DNA of 64,000 nucleotides from positions 6,808,501 through 6,872,500 of the forward strand of contig NZ_CP135921.1 in assembly GCF_032397745.1 (NCBI RefSeq), read 5' to 3'. The notes below the pieces were generated by a model that did no database searches, was not told the origin of the DNA, and saw only the letters and a program-made list of their open reading frames with translations. Position numbers and translations under genes: made by a program. Within the stretch, counting starts at the first letter, position 1. Every line of letters starts with the position of its first letter. Below are positions 44,022-51,941 of this stretch, one piece after another. This stretch comes from Bradyrhizobium prioriisuperbiae. Its GTDB lineage: Bacteria > Pseudomonadota > Alphaproteobacteria > Rhizobiales > Xanthobacteraceae.

Positions 44022-44972
44022 ATGTCATCCTCTCGCATGCTCTCGGTCAACGGAATCGACATGTTCATCCGCGAAAGCGGCAGCGGACCGCTGGTGCTGC
44101 TCTGTCATGGATGGCCGGAACTGTCCTATTCATGGCGGCATCAGCTGAGCGCGCTGGCCGATGCCGGCTTTCACGTGGTCGCCCCGGACATGCGCGGCTT
44201 TGGACGCACCGGCGCGCCTGTGGAGATCGACGCCTACACGATTTTCCACACCACCGGCGACATCGTCGCCCTGGTCGCCGCCCTCGGTGAAAAGCAGGCC
44301 ATCATTATCGGCCACGACTGGGGCGCCCCGGTCGCCTGGCACGCTGCGCTATTCAGGCCGGATATTTTCACCGCCGTCGGGGGGTTGAGCGTGCCGCCGC
44401 CGTCGCGCGGCCGCGGCCGGCCGCTGCAGTCCCTGCATGACCAGGGCATCACCAACTTCTACTGGCAGTATTTCCAGGAGCTTGGCGCCGCCGAGCGCGA
44501 GTTCGAGCAGGACGTCGACTTCACCATGCATGCGGTGTTCTCGAAAGGTTTCTCCTCCGACAGCGCCATGTCGCAGTTCCTGCAGGACGGCTTCGGGTTT
44601 CTCGGCGATCGCGCGATCCCGCGTCCACTGCCGCCGTGGATCACCCAGGACGACATCGCCCATTTTATTGCGTCCTATCGCGCCTCGGGCTTCCGCGGCG
44701 GCCTGAACTGGTATCGCAATATCGACCGTAATTGGGACCTGACGGCGCCCTGGCAAGGCGCCAAGATCCATCAGCCGTCGATCTTCATTGCCGGATCGAA
44801 CGACGAGGTCGTGACTGGGTTGATCGGGGCCAAGCGCATCAAGGACATGGAGACCGTGCTGCCCGGCCTGCGGCGCAAGCTCATCATCGACGGCGCCGGC
44901 CACTGGATCCAGCAGGAATGCGCGGACGAGGTGAACGCGGCCCTGATCGGCTTCCTGAAAGAGGCCAGCTAA
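44022..44972 (+). CDS. Epoxide hydrolase-like alpha/beta hydrolase
   Basis: 316-aa alpha/beta hydrolase of the epoxide hydrolase group: oxyanion motif CHGWPELSYSWRHQ, Asp nucleophile in IGHDWGAPV (about residue 103), lid tyrosines in FYWQYF and GLNWYRN, and terminal His in GAGHWIQQE. The Asp nucleophile and lid Tyr pair favour epoxide hydrolysis over ester cleavage. Divergent from the carboxypeptidase; no functional partner nearby. Confidence 0.88.
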   Translation: MSSSRMLSVNGIDMFIRESGSGPLVLLCHGWPELSYSWRHQLSALADAGFHVVAPDMRGFGRTGAPVEIDAYTIFHTTGDIVALVAALGEKQAIIIGHDWGAPVAWHAALFRPDIFTAVGGLSVPPPSRGRGRPLQSLHDQGITNFYWQYFQELGAAEREFEQDVDFTMHAVFSKGFSSDSAMSQFLQDGFGFLGDRAIPRPLPPWITQDDIAHFIASYRASGFRGGLNWYRNIDRNWDLTAPWQGAKIHQPSIFIAGSNDEVVTGLIGAKRIKDMETVLPGLRRKLIIDGAGHWIQQECADEVNAALIGFLKEAS

Positions 44973-44993
44973 CGGCCCCCGGAACGGCCGGTC

Positions 44994-45977
44994 TCAGTAC
45001 AGTCCCCGGCCGGACAACAGCGTGGTGATGCCGTCCTGGCTGCCGTTCGCGGGGGCATAGGCCGAGACCGGACGGGTCATGACCGGAGCCGGAGCCGCGG
45101 ACGGATTCTCATCCTGGGCCTGATAGGTCGCATTGGCCTCATAAGACACGGCGTGCGGGTTCTCGATGGCACGTCCGCCCGATCGCCGGCTGCGCGAGGC
45201 CGACATTTCCGAGGTGGCGCTGACCGAGGCTATGTCCTGGGTCGTATGTCCCAGCGTATAGGGGCGCCCCTCGGGCATCGGCACGTCGCCACGAATGGCC
45301 CGGCCCGCCGGAACGACCTCGGGGACGAACGGTTTGGCGGAGGCAATCCGCACTGCGGACGGCGCCGGAGCCGGCGCGCCGGTTCGCAGCGTGGCTTCCA
45401 GCATCCGGTCGTCGGAGCCTTCCAAAGGCGCCCGGCCGACATATTCAACGCGCACCCGCGCGATGCCATTTCCCTTGAAATCCAACAACCTGGCGGCATT
45501 GTTTGAGACGTCGATCAAACGATTGCCGTGATAGGGACCGCGATCATTGACACGCACGACCAGGGATTTGCCATTGCCGAGATTGGTGACCCGGACGTAG
45601 CACGGCATCGGCAAGGTGGGATGCGCGGCGGTCAGCGAGGTCATGTCGAAGACTTCGCCATTGGCTGTCAGGCGGCCGTGGAAGGCGTCGCCGTACCAGG
45701 AGGCCAGGCCCTCGGCTCGATAGTTGGTGTTTTCTTCGGGCACGTATTGCCGCCCGCCGACCATATAGGGCTTGCCGACCCGGTAGCCGCCGCCACCCTT
45801 GGGAACGGGCTCGCCGAACTCGACCACCCGGGGGCTGGACGACACGCCATACTTGGGATCGACTCGGCTCGAGAGTTTGCTGTTGGAGCCTGCACAGTTG
45901 GCGAGAACAACACAGGCGCCAGCCACAGCCGCAACCCGCGCAGCCTGACCGACCCGCTTTGCTCTCAGAATCCCCAT
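44994..45977 (-). CDS. rlpA: RlpA-like septal ring lytic transglycosylase lipoprotein
   Basis: 327-aa protein with a signal peptide and lipobox LANC, the double-psi beta-barrel RlpA domain at about residues 90-180 (GLASWYGDAFHGR, NDRGPYHGNRLIDVS) and a low-complexity Ala/Pro-rich C-terminal part. No SPOR domain was recognised at the C terminus. RlpA proteins cleave denuded peptidoglycan strands at the septum. ATG at 45977; a GTG six codons upstream is in frame. Confidence 0.9.
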   Translation of the reverse strand: MGILRAKRVGQAARVAAVAGACVVLANCAGSNSKLSSRVDPKYGVSSSPRVVEFGEPVPKGGGGYRVGKPYMVGGRQYVPEENTNYRAEGLASWYGDAFHGRLTANGEVFDMTSLTAAHPTLPMPCYVRVTNLGNGKSLVVRVNDRGPYHGNRLIDVSNNAARLLDFKGNGIARVRVEYVGRAPLEGSDDRMLEATLRTGAPAPAPSAVRIASAKPFVPEVVPAGRAIRGDVPMPEGRPYTLGHTTQDIASVSATSEMSASRSRRSGGRAIENPHAVSYEANATYQAQDENPSAAPAPVMTRPVSAYAPANGSQDGITTLLSGRGLY

Positions 45978-46048
45978 GTCACCCCGACTTACCACATTCT
46001 CGAACGGCGATCAGCCATCAGGCGGTCCGCCAAGCTCGAGCACTAAAA

Positions 46049-46085
46049 CCCCGAATCCAAACCCAAATCTAAACCCGGGCACCCC
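46049..46085 (-). other. C-rich tract, possible G-quadruplex on the rlpA strand
   Basis: Four C-runs (46049-46052, 46062-46064, 46074-46076, 46082-46085) with 5-9 bp loops in the region upstream of rlpA, giving GGGG/GGG/GGG/GGGG on the minus (rlpA sense) strand. Loops are long, so folding is uncertain. Confidence 0.35.
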
Positions 46086-46234
46086 GTCCCAGCCCGGCAC
46101 GCCCACATCCGCACCCGGCTGTGATCATAACGCAGCCAGAACAAGGCAAAAATGGGGATAGCAGCCGAGTGGTAAACCGGAGGTTGCTTTTCCCCGCTTC
46201 CGTCCGCGATGGAGCGGTCGGCAATACGGATCAC

Positions 46235-46942
46235 TCAACTGGCCTTGCTCGATGATGAGGGAGCCGCGAACGGCACGCCACGGACTTCGATCAAGTCCAC
46301 CGGACCCCCGGGACGATCGTTTTCGAACACGCCGATCACCAGCCGGCCGGTCGCCCAGGCCATGGTGTCCAGATTGGTCCGCCCCCGCAGCAGTTTCGGC
46401 CCGTCCGGAAACCGATCGAGCCCGTGCACGACATGGCGCTCGCCATATCCATCGGCGTCATCGTCGGGGTAGCGTTTCCACAGCAGCGTCCGCTCGCTCT
46501 GCTGATCCAGTGGCTGTCCGCTGTCGACCCCGGCATGGACGAATACGCGGTGGCGGTCGACGTGCATCGGGGCCAGAGCTTCGAGCCAGCGCACATGAGC
46601 CTCGGGAATGCCGCCGTCCGGCATGTCCGCATAAGACGCCAGCGCGATGTCCCCGCCCCGCGCCATCCAGAACTCCTGCGTCTCCGGCTTGCGCACGGCC
46701 TCGCGCATCATCCAGTCATGATTGCCCATCAGGCAGATCATACGCCATCCAGTCGGCGGATCGCTCTGCAGAGCGCTTATCGTCGCGATCACCTGGCGGC
46801 TGTGGGGTCCTTTGTCGACGTAGTCGCCGAGCGTGATCAGGGTCAGTGGATCACCATGGGCGCGGGTCGCGATCACGTCGAGCGCTGCGACCAGGAGATC
46901 GTGCCGTCCATGCAGATCGGGGATGACGTAACTGCGGGTCAT
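46235..46942 (-). CDS. Metallophosphoesterase, serine/threonine phosphatase-like
   Basis: 235-aa calcineurin-like phosphoesterase. The metal motifs PDLHGRHDLL, GDYVDKGPHSR and MGNHDWMM are all present at the N terminus, with a later His (HAGVD). Resembles small bacterial PP2A-like protein phosphatases and diadenosine-tetraphosphatase relatives. ATG at 46942. It is downstream of the 65-aa gene and luxI on the same strand. Confidence 0.87.
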   Translation of the reverse strand: MTRSYVIPDLHGRHDLLVAALDVIATRAHGDPLTLITLGDYVDKGPHSRQVIATISALQSDPPTGWRMICLMGNHDWMMREAVRKPETQEFWMARGGDIALASYADMPDGGIPEAHVRWLEALAPMHVDRHRVFVHAGVDSGQPLDQQSERTLLWKRYPDDDADGYGERHVVHGLDRFPDGPKLLRGRTNLDTMAWATGRLVIGVFENDRPGGPVDLIEVRGVPFAAPSSSSKAS

Positions 46943-46985
46943 GCAGCAACCTAACACGCGAGACGTGCTCCAGGGCACCAGCTGA

Positions 46986-47183
46986 TCACTTGCGCTTGCC
47001 CCCTTCGGCGACGCGCAACGCCGGCATCCGGGGTGCGCGCTGGTTCCAGAGCTCTAGCGTTGCCATTTTCAGGATCAGTTGGAGATCGCGAAGCCCCAGA
47101 TTTCGCGCCGATTGCATGGCGCCCTCCAGATTCGTAAGCAGCTTGGATTCCTCATCGTTGTTCATCCCGGTTATCATCGGCAT
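46986..47183 (-). CDS. Small helical hypothetical protein next to luxI
   Basis: 65-aa (or 59-aa from an ATG at 47165) charged helical protein; no family recognised. The core LEGAMQSARNLGLRDLQLIL, followed by KMATLELW, matches in pattern the N-terminal segment of the PAS protein at 49199 (LATLHGLDTLALVLSMGVLE). It lies 59 bp after luxI on the same strand and just before the phosphatase, so it may belong to the quorum-sensing transcript. Not known what it does. Confidence 0.6.
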   Translation of the reverse strand: MPMITGMNNDEESKLLTNLEGAMQSARNLGLRDLQLILKMATLELWNQRAPRMPALRVAEGGKRK

Positions 47184-47242
47184 CTGTCACTATCCGGCGG
47201 ATTCAAATCGAAACCGGCCGCCCCCCTTGAACCGTTGAAAAT

Positions 47243-47914
47243 CTAGAAAACCTGCAATGTTGGCCTGCAGCTCAAGCTGATATCGACGCGCGGCACCGAA
47301 CTGAGATTGAGCCAGTGCAGCATCGGCCCGGCGATGCCCTTGCGCTGGACCATGTCGTCCCAGGTCTCCTCGTCGCATGAGACGTACACTGCAACGGTCG
47401 ACATGCCGTCGATGTCCATAGGCAAGCCCAGCGGCTTCGCCCGCCATCCCTGCTCCTCGAACCGCGGCAGCCACCAAGTCTCCAGCACGATGGTGAACCC
47501 AGTGAGGCCGACGCTGAGACCGTATTCGATGATCGCCGCTTGCAGCATCGTCGCCAGCCCCGGCCCGGCCTGCTCGCCGCGACGTTCAGGGACGACCAAT
47601 ATCCGGGACAATTCGTAGACGTCGGGGCGATGAATCGGAGACCGCAGGTTGAGCTGCGGAAAGATTTCGCTCAGCAATGTCGGGCATGTCGTCGGAATGG
47701 CCCGCATGCCGCCGACAATGCGCGTTCCTTCTAGCGCCAGAAGATACACCGCGTCGTCGGTGTCGAACTGATCGATCTCGCGGCCGTCGGGCCGGTCCAG
47801 CGCCATCCAGCGTCGCTGCCTGACATAGATGTCGTAGCGCAATCGGTGATATAGATCGAACAAGTGCTCATAAAGATGCCGGTTCTCCTTCCGGATAACG
47901 TGAATCTCCGTCAT
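47243..47914 (-). CDS. LuxI-family acyl-homoserine-lactone synthase, BjaI/RpaI/BraI-like
   Basis: 223-aa autoinducer synthase. Conserved LuxI positions are visible in RLRYDIYVRQRRW, EIDQFDTDDAVYLLAL, VGGMRAIPT, YELSRILV and the C-terminal KGIAGPMLHW. The overall sequence resembles remembered Bradyrhizobium BjaI and Rhodopseudomonas RpaI, which take isovaleryl- or aryl-CoA rather than acyl-ACP, so an unusual HSL is likely. ATG at 47914 with GGGGACAGGA upstream. The gene is 81 bp downstream of luxR on the same strand. Confidence 0.92.
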   Translation of the reverse strand: MTEIHVIRKENRHLYEHLFDLYHRLRYDIYVRQRRWMALDRPDGREIDQFDTDDAVYLLALEGTRIVGGMRAIPTTCPTLLSEIFPQLNLRSPIHRPDVYELSRILVVPERRGEQAGPGLATMLQAAIIEYGLSVGLTGFTIVLETWWLPRFEEQGWRAKPLGLPMDIDGMSTVAVYVSCDEETWDDMVQRKGIAGPMLHWLNLSSVPRVDISLSCRPTLQVF

Positions 47915-47934
47915 TCCTGTCCCCGCCAAAGCAT

Positions 47935-47955
47935 AGTCGCTTCGACTGGGACAGT
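47935..47955. promoter_or_regulatory. Overlapping dyads between luxR and luxI, candidate lux box
   Basis: AGTCG-N3-CGACT (47935-47947) overlaps ACTG-N3-CAGT (47945-47955) in the 81-bp luxR-luxI gap, 20-41 bp before the luxI start. This is where an activator or promoter-overlapping repressor site would be. Not a match to the classical 20-bp lux box. Confidence 0.4.
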
Positions 47956-47988
47956 AATTTCGAAATGGCATTCTTCCAGTGTAAGGAC

Positions 47989-47997
47989 GTACAGCTC
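47989..47997 (-). promoter_or_regulatory. Shared element GAGCTGTAC upstream of luxI
   Basis: Minus-strand GAGCTGTAC whose near edge is 74 bp before the luxI ATG and which overlaps the luxR stop codon. The same 9-mer occurs 70 bp before luxR (48792-48800), and a TGGAAGAA/TTGAAGAA follows each copy 10-12 bp downstream. Candidate binding site for the LuxR regulator. Confidence 0.45.
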
Positions 47998-48721
47998 AGA
48001 GCTTGATTTCGCCCTTGACAAGGGCCTGCACCACTGCGGCAGTCCGATTTGCTGCATTCAGCTTGCGCTGCGCTTCGGTCAGCAGAAACCGCACCTTGCG
48101 TTCCCCGATGTTCATGATCACGCTGGTTTCCCACGCGGTCTTGCCGACGGCGGCCCAGCGCAGCACTTCGGCCTCATTGTTCGACAGCGATCGCGCAGGT
48201 TTATGCCCCAGCGAACGGATGCGGCTATGCGAATAAAGACCAATGATGTGCAGTGCGCGCTTGGTCTCATCGGTGATGTAGGGACGATCACCGGCCATGC
48301 TCACGGCCGCCGTTGACGCGTCATAGTGGATCGGAATGCAGAAACCGCTATTGAAACGAAAATCAAGCGCCCGCTCCATCACGCCACGCGCGCCCGAGTC
48401 TGTGTCGCGATCGTAGCGCGCTTCACTCCAGAGAAACGGTTGGACGGTTGTTAAGGCGTGTCGCGGAATCGGATCGACCGCACAAAGATTATCCCTGACA
48501 TAGACATCGAACCATTCGGCAGGCCAGCCATTGGCGAGTGTCACGCGATCGAGTGAAACATCCGAGGTCGGTATTCCGGCCATGATGTAGGCGTGGAAGC
48601 CGAATTCGCCGACTGCGGCCTCGAACAGCGTCATCACCTGCTGCGGAAGTGTGGCGACTTCCGCAGCATCGATGAACTCAAGGACGCGACGTCCAAGGTG
48701 TGGGTCCGCCAGATTCGCCAT
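47996..48721 (-). CDS. LuxR-family quorum-sensing transcriptional regulator
   Basis: 241-aa regulator with an N-terminal autoinducer-binding domain (NGWPAEWFDVYV, DPIPRHA, PFLWSE, SGFCIPIH are the usual ligand-pocket segments) and a C-terminal HTH (LSNNEAEVLRWAAVGKTAWE followed by RKLNAANRTAAVVQAL). Pairs with the luxI gene immediately downstream. It should bind the HSL made by that enzyme and control luxI, itself and distant targets. Confidence 0.93.
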   Translation of the reverse strand: MANLADPHLGRRVLEFIDAAEVATLPQQVMTLFEAAVGEFGFHAYIMAGIPTSDVSLDRVTLANGWPAEWFDVYVRDNLCAVDPIPRHALTTVQPFLWSEARYDRDTDSGARGVMERALDFRFNSGFCIPIHYDASTAAVSMAGDRPYITDETKRALHIIGLYSHSRIRSLGHKPARSLSNNEAEVLRWAAVGKTAWETSVIMNIGERKVRFLLTEAQRKLNAANRTAAVVQALVKGEIKL

Positions 48722-49198
48722 GGTCGAGTCTCAGTCCTCTGTGAACGAGCGCGGGATATCCATGATCCCAGTTCTTCAATAGGTGAAAAAAGTACAGCTC
48801 TAGTATACGCCATGCAAACAAGGCTGGCGATGGCACCCAGACTGTCCCTTGGACTTCTCTTGCGCATCCGCAACGACAACGGCCGCAGTGCAATTGCTTT
48901 CGTCACCGGCAAGCGTATTCGTCAAAGACGAGCGTGCGTTGTCGACGGAAAATCAAATGCAATCGTTTGCTATTGCATCTCCTCTCGATCGTTGCGTCAT
49001 GCCCGCGCGCACTATGCGCGCATCATCACGATCATAGCGCGCGACATCTCGCCGCTCGCAGCGAAACTTAACGTGTTACGTAGTGAGCGCGTCCACACGC
49101 GATGTTTGCAGATCGCAACTCATCGTAGAGTTTTATGTCGAATCGTGTCAGCATCATTTGATCGTTCGCTTGCATAAGTATTTTTCAAGGGGAGTACT
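48722..49198. other. 477-bp divergent intergenic region between luxR and the PAS gene
   Basis: Holds the promoters of luxR (minus) and the PAS protein (plus). The shared 9-mer at 48792-48800 lies on the luxR side. GCGCGC-rich short repeats occur around 49008-49045. An AT-rich stretch with TTGATC and TATTTT (about 49158-49185) before the PAS gene may be its promoter. No gene or RNA recognised. Confidence 0.5.
48792..48800 (-). promoter_or_regulatory. Shared element GAGCTGTAC upstream of luxR
   Basis: Second copy of the minus-strand 9-mer found before luxI, here with its near edge 70 bp before the luxR ATG and followed 12 bp downstream by TTGAAGAA. The parallel spacing at both genes makes a common regulatory site plausible. 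Confidence 0.45.
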
Positions 49199-49762
49199 GT
49201 GCAAAACAGAAAAAACATCGCAGCGGCTCGGATCGCCGACAAGTGCAACGAGTTGTCGAACCTTGCAACGCTGCATGGCCTTGACACACTCGCACTGGTG
49301 CTGAGCATGGGCGTGCTCGAGGCAAAAGCGCACGCCGTCCATGCGAGCGAAGCACACGCTGGCGAAGACCGTCAGCGTGCTGATGCCGATGCGGCGTCCG
49401 TGAATGCACCGCGCATCGTCGGCTGCTGGAATTGGGACATCGCGTCGAACAAGATTTACGGCACCCGGCAATTCGCCGCGTTCTACAACATCGATCCGCG
49501 GCTTGCGGCTGCCGGCGCGCCGATCGAATTGATGATCGAAGCAATTCATCCCCTCGACCAGAACCGCGTCGCCGATGCGATCGAGACTGCGGTGAGAACC
49601 GGCGACGACTACGAAATCGAGTACCGCGTGATCGGCAAGGACCAGGCCATTCGCTGGGTTCGCGCGCGCGGTCGCTGCTGGCGCGACGAAGAAGACCGGC
49701 CGCTGCATTTCCCCGGCAGCCTGATCGACATCACCCACGAAAAACGAATTCGCGCGGCGTAA
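49199..49762 (+). CDS. Short PAS-domain sensory protein
   Basis: 187-aa protein with a single PAS_3-type domain at about residues 78-182 (WNWDIASNKIYG, IHPLDQNRVADAI, YRVIGKDQAIRWVRARGR, GSLIDITHEKR). No kinase, GGDEF or HTH output domain is present. GTG start with AAGGGGAG upstream. The N-terminal ~45 residues form a helix whose pattern matches the 65-aa protein on the other side of luxI-luxR. Probably a partner sensor that binds another protein; divergent from luxR. Confidence 0.8.
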   Translation: MQNRKNIAAARIADKCNELSNLATLHGLDTLALVLSMGVLEAKAHAVHASEAHAGEDRQRADADAASVNAPRIVGCWNWDIASNKIYGTRQFAAFYNIDPRLAAAGAPIELMIEAIHPLDQNRVADAIETAVRTGDDYEIEYRVIGKDQAIRWVRARGRCWRDEEDRPLHFPGSLIDITHEKRIRAA

Positions 49763-49835
49763 TCGGCATCTCGCTGCGCTCCCCGCACGCTCACGACACG
49801 AAACCGCGGTTTTGATTGCGGTCTCGCGTCGTCGT

Positions 49836-49947
49836 TAGAGCGTTTTCCAGCGAAGTGGCTATCGGTTCGCGTCGAGAAACCGCATCAAAACAAAATGCTA
49901 GAACTCCGTTCCGATTCTATCGGAACGGAAATGGCTCTGGAACGGAT
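49836..49947. repeat. Interspersed palindromic repeat, RIME-like
   Basis: Intergenic element beginning TAGAGCGTTTTC and containing GCGAAGTGG, GGTTCGCGTCGAGAAA and GCATCAAAACAAAATGCTAGAA. It resembles, from memory, the mosaic intergenic repeat found in many copies in Bradyrhizobium and Rhodopseudomonas genomes. It ends in a perfect hairpin CCGTTCCGAT-N3-ATCGGAACGG (49906-49928) and abuts the kdgT stop codon. Confidence 0.65.
49906..49928. terminator. Perfect 10-bp hairpin downstream of kdgT and the PAS gene
   Basis: CCGTTCCGAT-TCT-ATCGGAACGG within the repeat element, between the convergent PAS and kdgT genes. It may terminate or stabilise transcripts from both sides. No U-run follows, so it is not a canonical intrinsic terminator. 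Confidence 0.4.
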
Positions 49948-50949
49948 CTAGATCACTTCCTTCGTGGTCAGGCGCTGTGCGCCCGCATCGGTCTCCGCAA
50001 TCACCCGCCCGGAATGTTTTGCCCACAACGCCGTCAGGATCGGCACCAGGATCGCCGTGATCAGGCAGGCGGTGGCGACCAGCGCCGTCGCCGCCGGCAC
50101 GATGGGTTTGAGCTTCGGGATCATCTCGCCGATGATGGTGGGATTGGCAACCGCGGCGCCGGCGGTGCTCGATGCCGCAATGCCGGCGGTGCCGTTGCCG
50201 CCACCGATGAACTTGTCGGCAAGGATCAGCGGAATACCGGTCACCACGATAACACCGAGCCCGAGCAGGACGCCCGCCGGACCGCTGGTGGTGATGACAT
50301 TGAGGTCGATGCCGCATCCGAGCGCGAAGCCGAAGAACGGGATCAGCGGATGGACGCAGCGGCCGAAAAACTCCCGCAGATCGGAATCGAGATTGCCCAA
50401 TGCAAATCCGATCAGGAACGGCAGCACCGCGCCGACGAACAGGCGCGGCTCGAACACGGCGACACCGGTCGCGCCCAGGATCAGCATGCTGAACAGCGGT
50501 CCGGATTCCACCGACATCAAAACGAACGCGCTGGCCTCCTCGTTGGTGCCGTATTGCTGCATCACCGCCGCATAGAGGCCGCCATTGGTCATGTCCATCG
50601 ATGCGGTGATGGCGAGCACTGAAAGTCCGGCCAGTACGCCTGTGGTGATGCCGCCGTCGGGAATGAATTTCGATGCGATCAGAGTGGCGAGCCACGCCAC
50701 CAGCATCTTCGTCACCAGCAGCGTGCCGGATTTCCTCAGCACCACGCCGGTCGCGCGCAGATCGATTGTCGCACCCATGCAAAAGAACCACACCGCGAGG
50801 ATAGGCACGGTTCCACTGATCAGACCGTTGGTGAACGAACCGAAGTACTTGCCGGCGTCGGGGGCGAAAGTCTTGCAGAGCGCGCCCAGAATCAGCGGGA
50901 CCAGCATCAGGCCACCAGGTACTTTTTCCACGTAAGTCTTGATCCGCAC
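49948..50949 (-). CDS. kdgT: 2-keto-3-deoxygluconate permease (KdgT) family transporter
   Basis: 333-aa integral membrane protein with about ten hydrophobic spans and the KdgT family segments [23 protein letters not shown] [27 protein letters not shown] and [16 protein letters not shown]. Proton-coupled uptake of 2-keto-3-deoxygluconate or a similar sugar acid. GTG start at 50949 with GAGGAAA upstream. It stands alone, far from the acid-sugar operon at 3.5 kb, but the substrate classes are related. Confidence 0.85.
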   Translation of the reverse strand: MRIKTYVEKVPGGLMLVPLILGALCKTFAPDAGKYFGSFTNGLISGTVPILAVWFFCMGATIDLRATGVVLRKSGTLLVTKMLVAWLATLIASKFIPDGGITTGVLAGLSVLAITASMDMTNGGLYAAVMQQYGTNEEASAFVLMSVESGPLFSMLILGATGVAVFEPRLFVGAVLPFLIGFALGNLDSDLREFFGRCVHPLIPFFGFALGCGIDLNVITTSGPAGVLLGLGVIVVTGIPLILADKFIGGGNGTAGIAASSTAGAAVANPTIIGEMIPKLKPIVPAATALVATACLITAILVPILTALWAKHSGRVIAETDAGAQRLTTKEVI

Positions 50950-51039
50950 CGTATTTCCTCTCTGTTCGTTATTGTTGCGGCAGCCCGCGCAAACGCCCGG
51001 CCGGGATCGCCGGTCGGACGTGTTGCCCGATGCGATATC

Positions 51040-51068
51040 AAATCGGATTAGATAACAAAATCAGATTA
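51040..51068. repeat. Two near-identical 11-mers upstream of kdgT
   Basis: AAATCGGATTA (51040-51050) and AAATCAGATTA (51058-51068), offset 18 bp, about 91-119 bp upstream of the kdgT start. Same-face tandem sites of this type often bind a regulator. Function inferred. Confidence 0.4.
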
Positions 51069-51205
51069 TTTCAGGAGGTTTTCGGCTGATGGCAGCCATG
51101 CCGACCCACTTTGTGGGATTGGCCCCGGCTCATACGGCACGCAAAAGCGGACCGCGACGCCGTGAGACGCCGGTCGCGGCGCCTGCAACGGACAGCAACG
51201 TGTGC

Positions 51206-51532
51206 TCAGTCGGCGAGCTTGGTCAGAAGCGCCTTGAAGGCAAGGCCTGGCGCTTCCGCGGCAGTGCCTTCGCACATCGCGAGGTCGCCGTTGACGACAC
51301 CGGAAAACGAGATCCGCACCTCGTCGAACGGATAGACCGACGGATGATTGGCATCGACGGTATGCCGGCGGCTGGAGACATCCCCAATCACCGTGCTGCC
51401 CTGCTGCGAATATGACCCGATATAGGCAAACGCCGAACTGCCGCCGCGCAACCGGCCATCCAGCGCATGCACCACGCCGGACGCCTTGCCCCGCGGGGTT
51501 TCGAATTCGATCTTGTACAAGCCTTGAAACAC
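51206..51532 (-). CDS. GrlR-like small regulatory protein
   Basis: 108-aa protein with the pattern LYKIEFETPRGKASGVVHALDG... GGSSAFAYIGSY, which resembles the GrlR family (the LEE negative regulator fold, a small beta-barrel). GTG start at 51532 with only a weak ribosome site. In rhizobial relatives such stand-alone GrlR-like proteins occur without a type III system, and none is seen here. The partner is unknown. Confidence 0.6.
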   Translation of the reverse strand: MFQGLYKIEFETPRGKASGVVHALDGRLRGGSSAFAYIGSYSQQGSTVIGDVSSRRHTVDANHPSVYPFDEVRISFSGVVNGDLAMCEGTAAEAPGLAFKALLTKLAD

Positions 51533-51725
51533 GATGGCACTCGTCAGGAAGTTCTTCTTGCTGTCAGATGTAGGCGAGAGAGCATTTATTTGTCGTTACT
51601 ACTTTGGATGGCATGCTCGAGTTGGCTAAATAACGTTTGCGTCATTCGTTACAATTGGACATGACGGCGCACGGCAAGAGGCGACCTCACCCAACCGGCA
51701 TCCGCAAATGGAGCAGCATCGGATT

Positions 51726-51817
51726 CCTAGTACCCGGAATCATAGCCAAGTGACACGAGCAAACACTGTACGTGCCCACCGATTCTGAATCACGTTTGAT
51801 CAAAAGTGGGTACTAGG
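51726..51817. repeat. 92-bp segment bounded by 10-bp inverted repeats, MITE-like
   Basis: CCTAGTACCC at 51726-51735 and GGGTACTAGG at 51808-51817 are perfect inverted repeats with 72 bp between them. The core has the palindrome TTTGATCAAA. Sequence beyond the 10-bp ends is not complementary. It could be a miniature element, an IS remnant or an RNA stem. Confidence 0.4.
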
Positions 51818-51869
51818 CGCGAGCGCTCGACCGGGATAAAGCGCGTCGCGCTGGACGCCGTGACGGCAA

Positions 51870-51897
51870 GGCGGCCGGCATGACGCTCCGGCCCGCC
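51870..51897 (-). terminator. GC-rich hairpin downstream of the small secreted-protein gene
   Basis: GGCGGCCGG (51870-51878) pairs with CCGGCCCGCC (51888-51897) with one bulge. It lies 45 bp beyond the stop of the minus-strand gene at 51942. No U-run follows, so a weak or Rho-assisted terminator is the most that can be said. Confidence 0.4.
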
Positions 51898-51941
51898 TCG
51901 CCGCTTTTCTAGACATCCCTCAAGCCGTTCGGTGTCAGCAA

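Larger units (their letters stand above)
51533..51941. other. 409-bp intergenic region with repeat-like features
   Basis: Between the GrlR-like gene and a small secreted-protein gene, both on the minus strand. Contains the 10-bp inverted repeat pair at 51726/51808, internal palindromes (TTTGATCAAA, GATTC-T-GAATC) and a GC-rich hairpin near the downstream gene's stop. No coding potential was recognised. Confidence 0.6.

Noticed and set aside
45976..46161. Pro/Asn-rich 61-codon plus-strand frame upstream of rlpA
   Set aside because: The repeats reflect the C-rich tract, there is no ribosome site, and it overlaps the rlpA promoter region.
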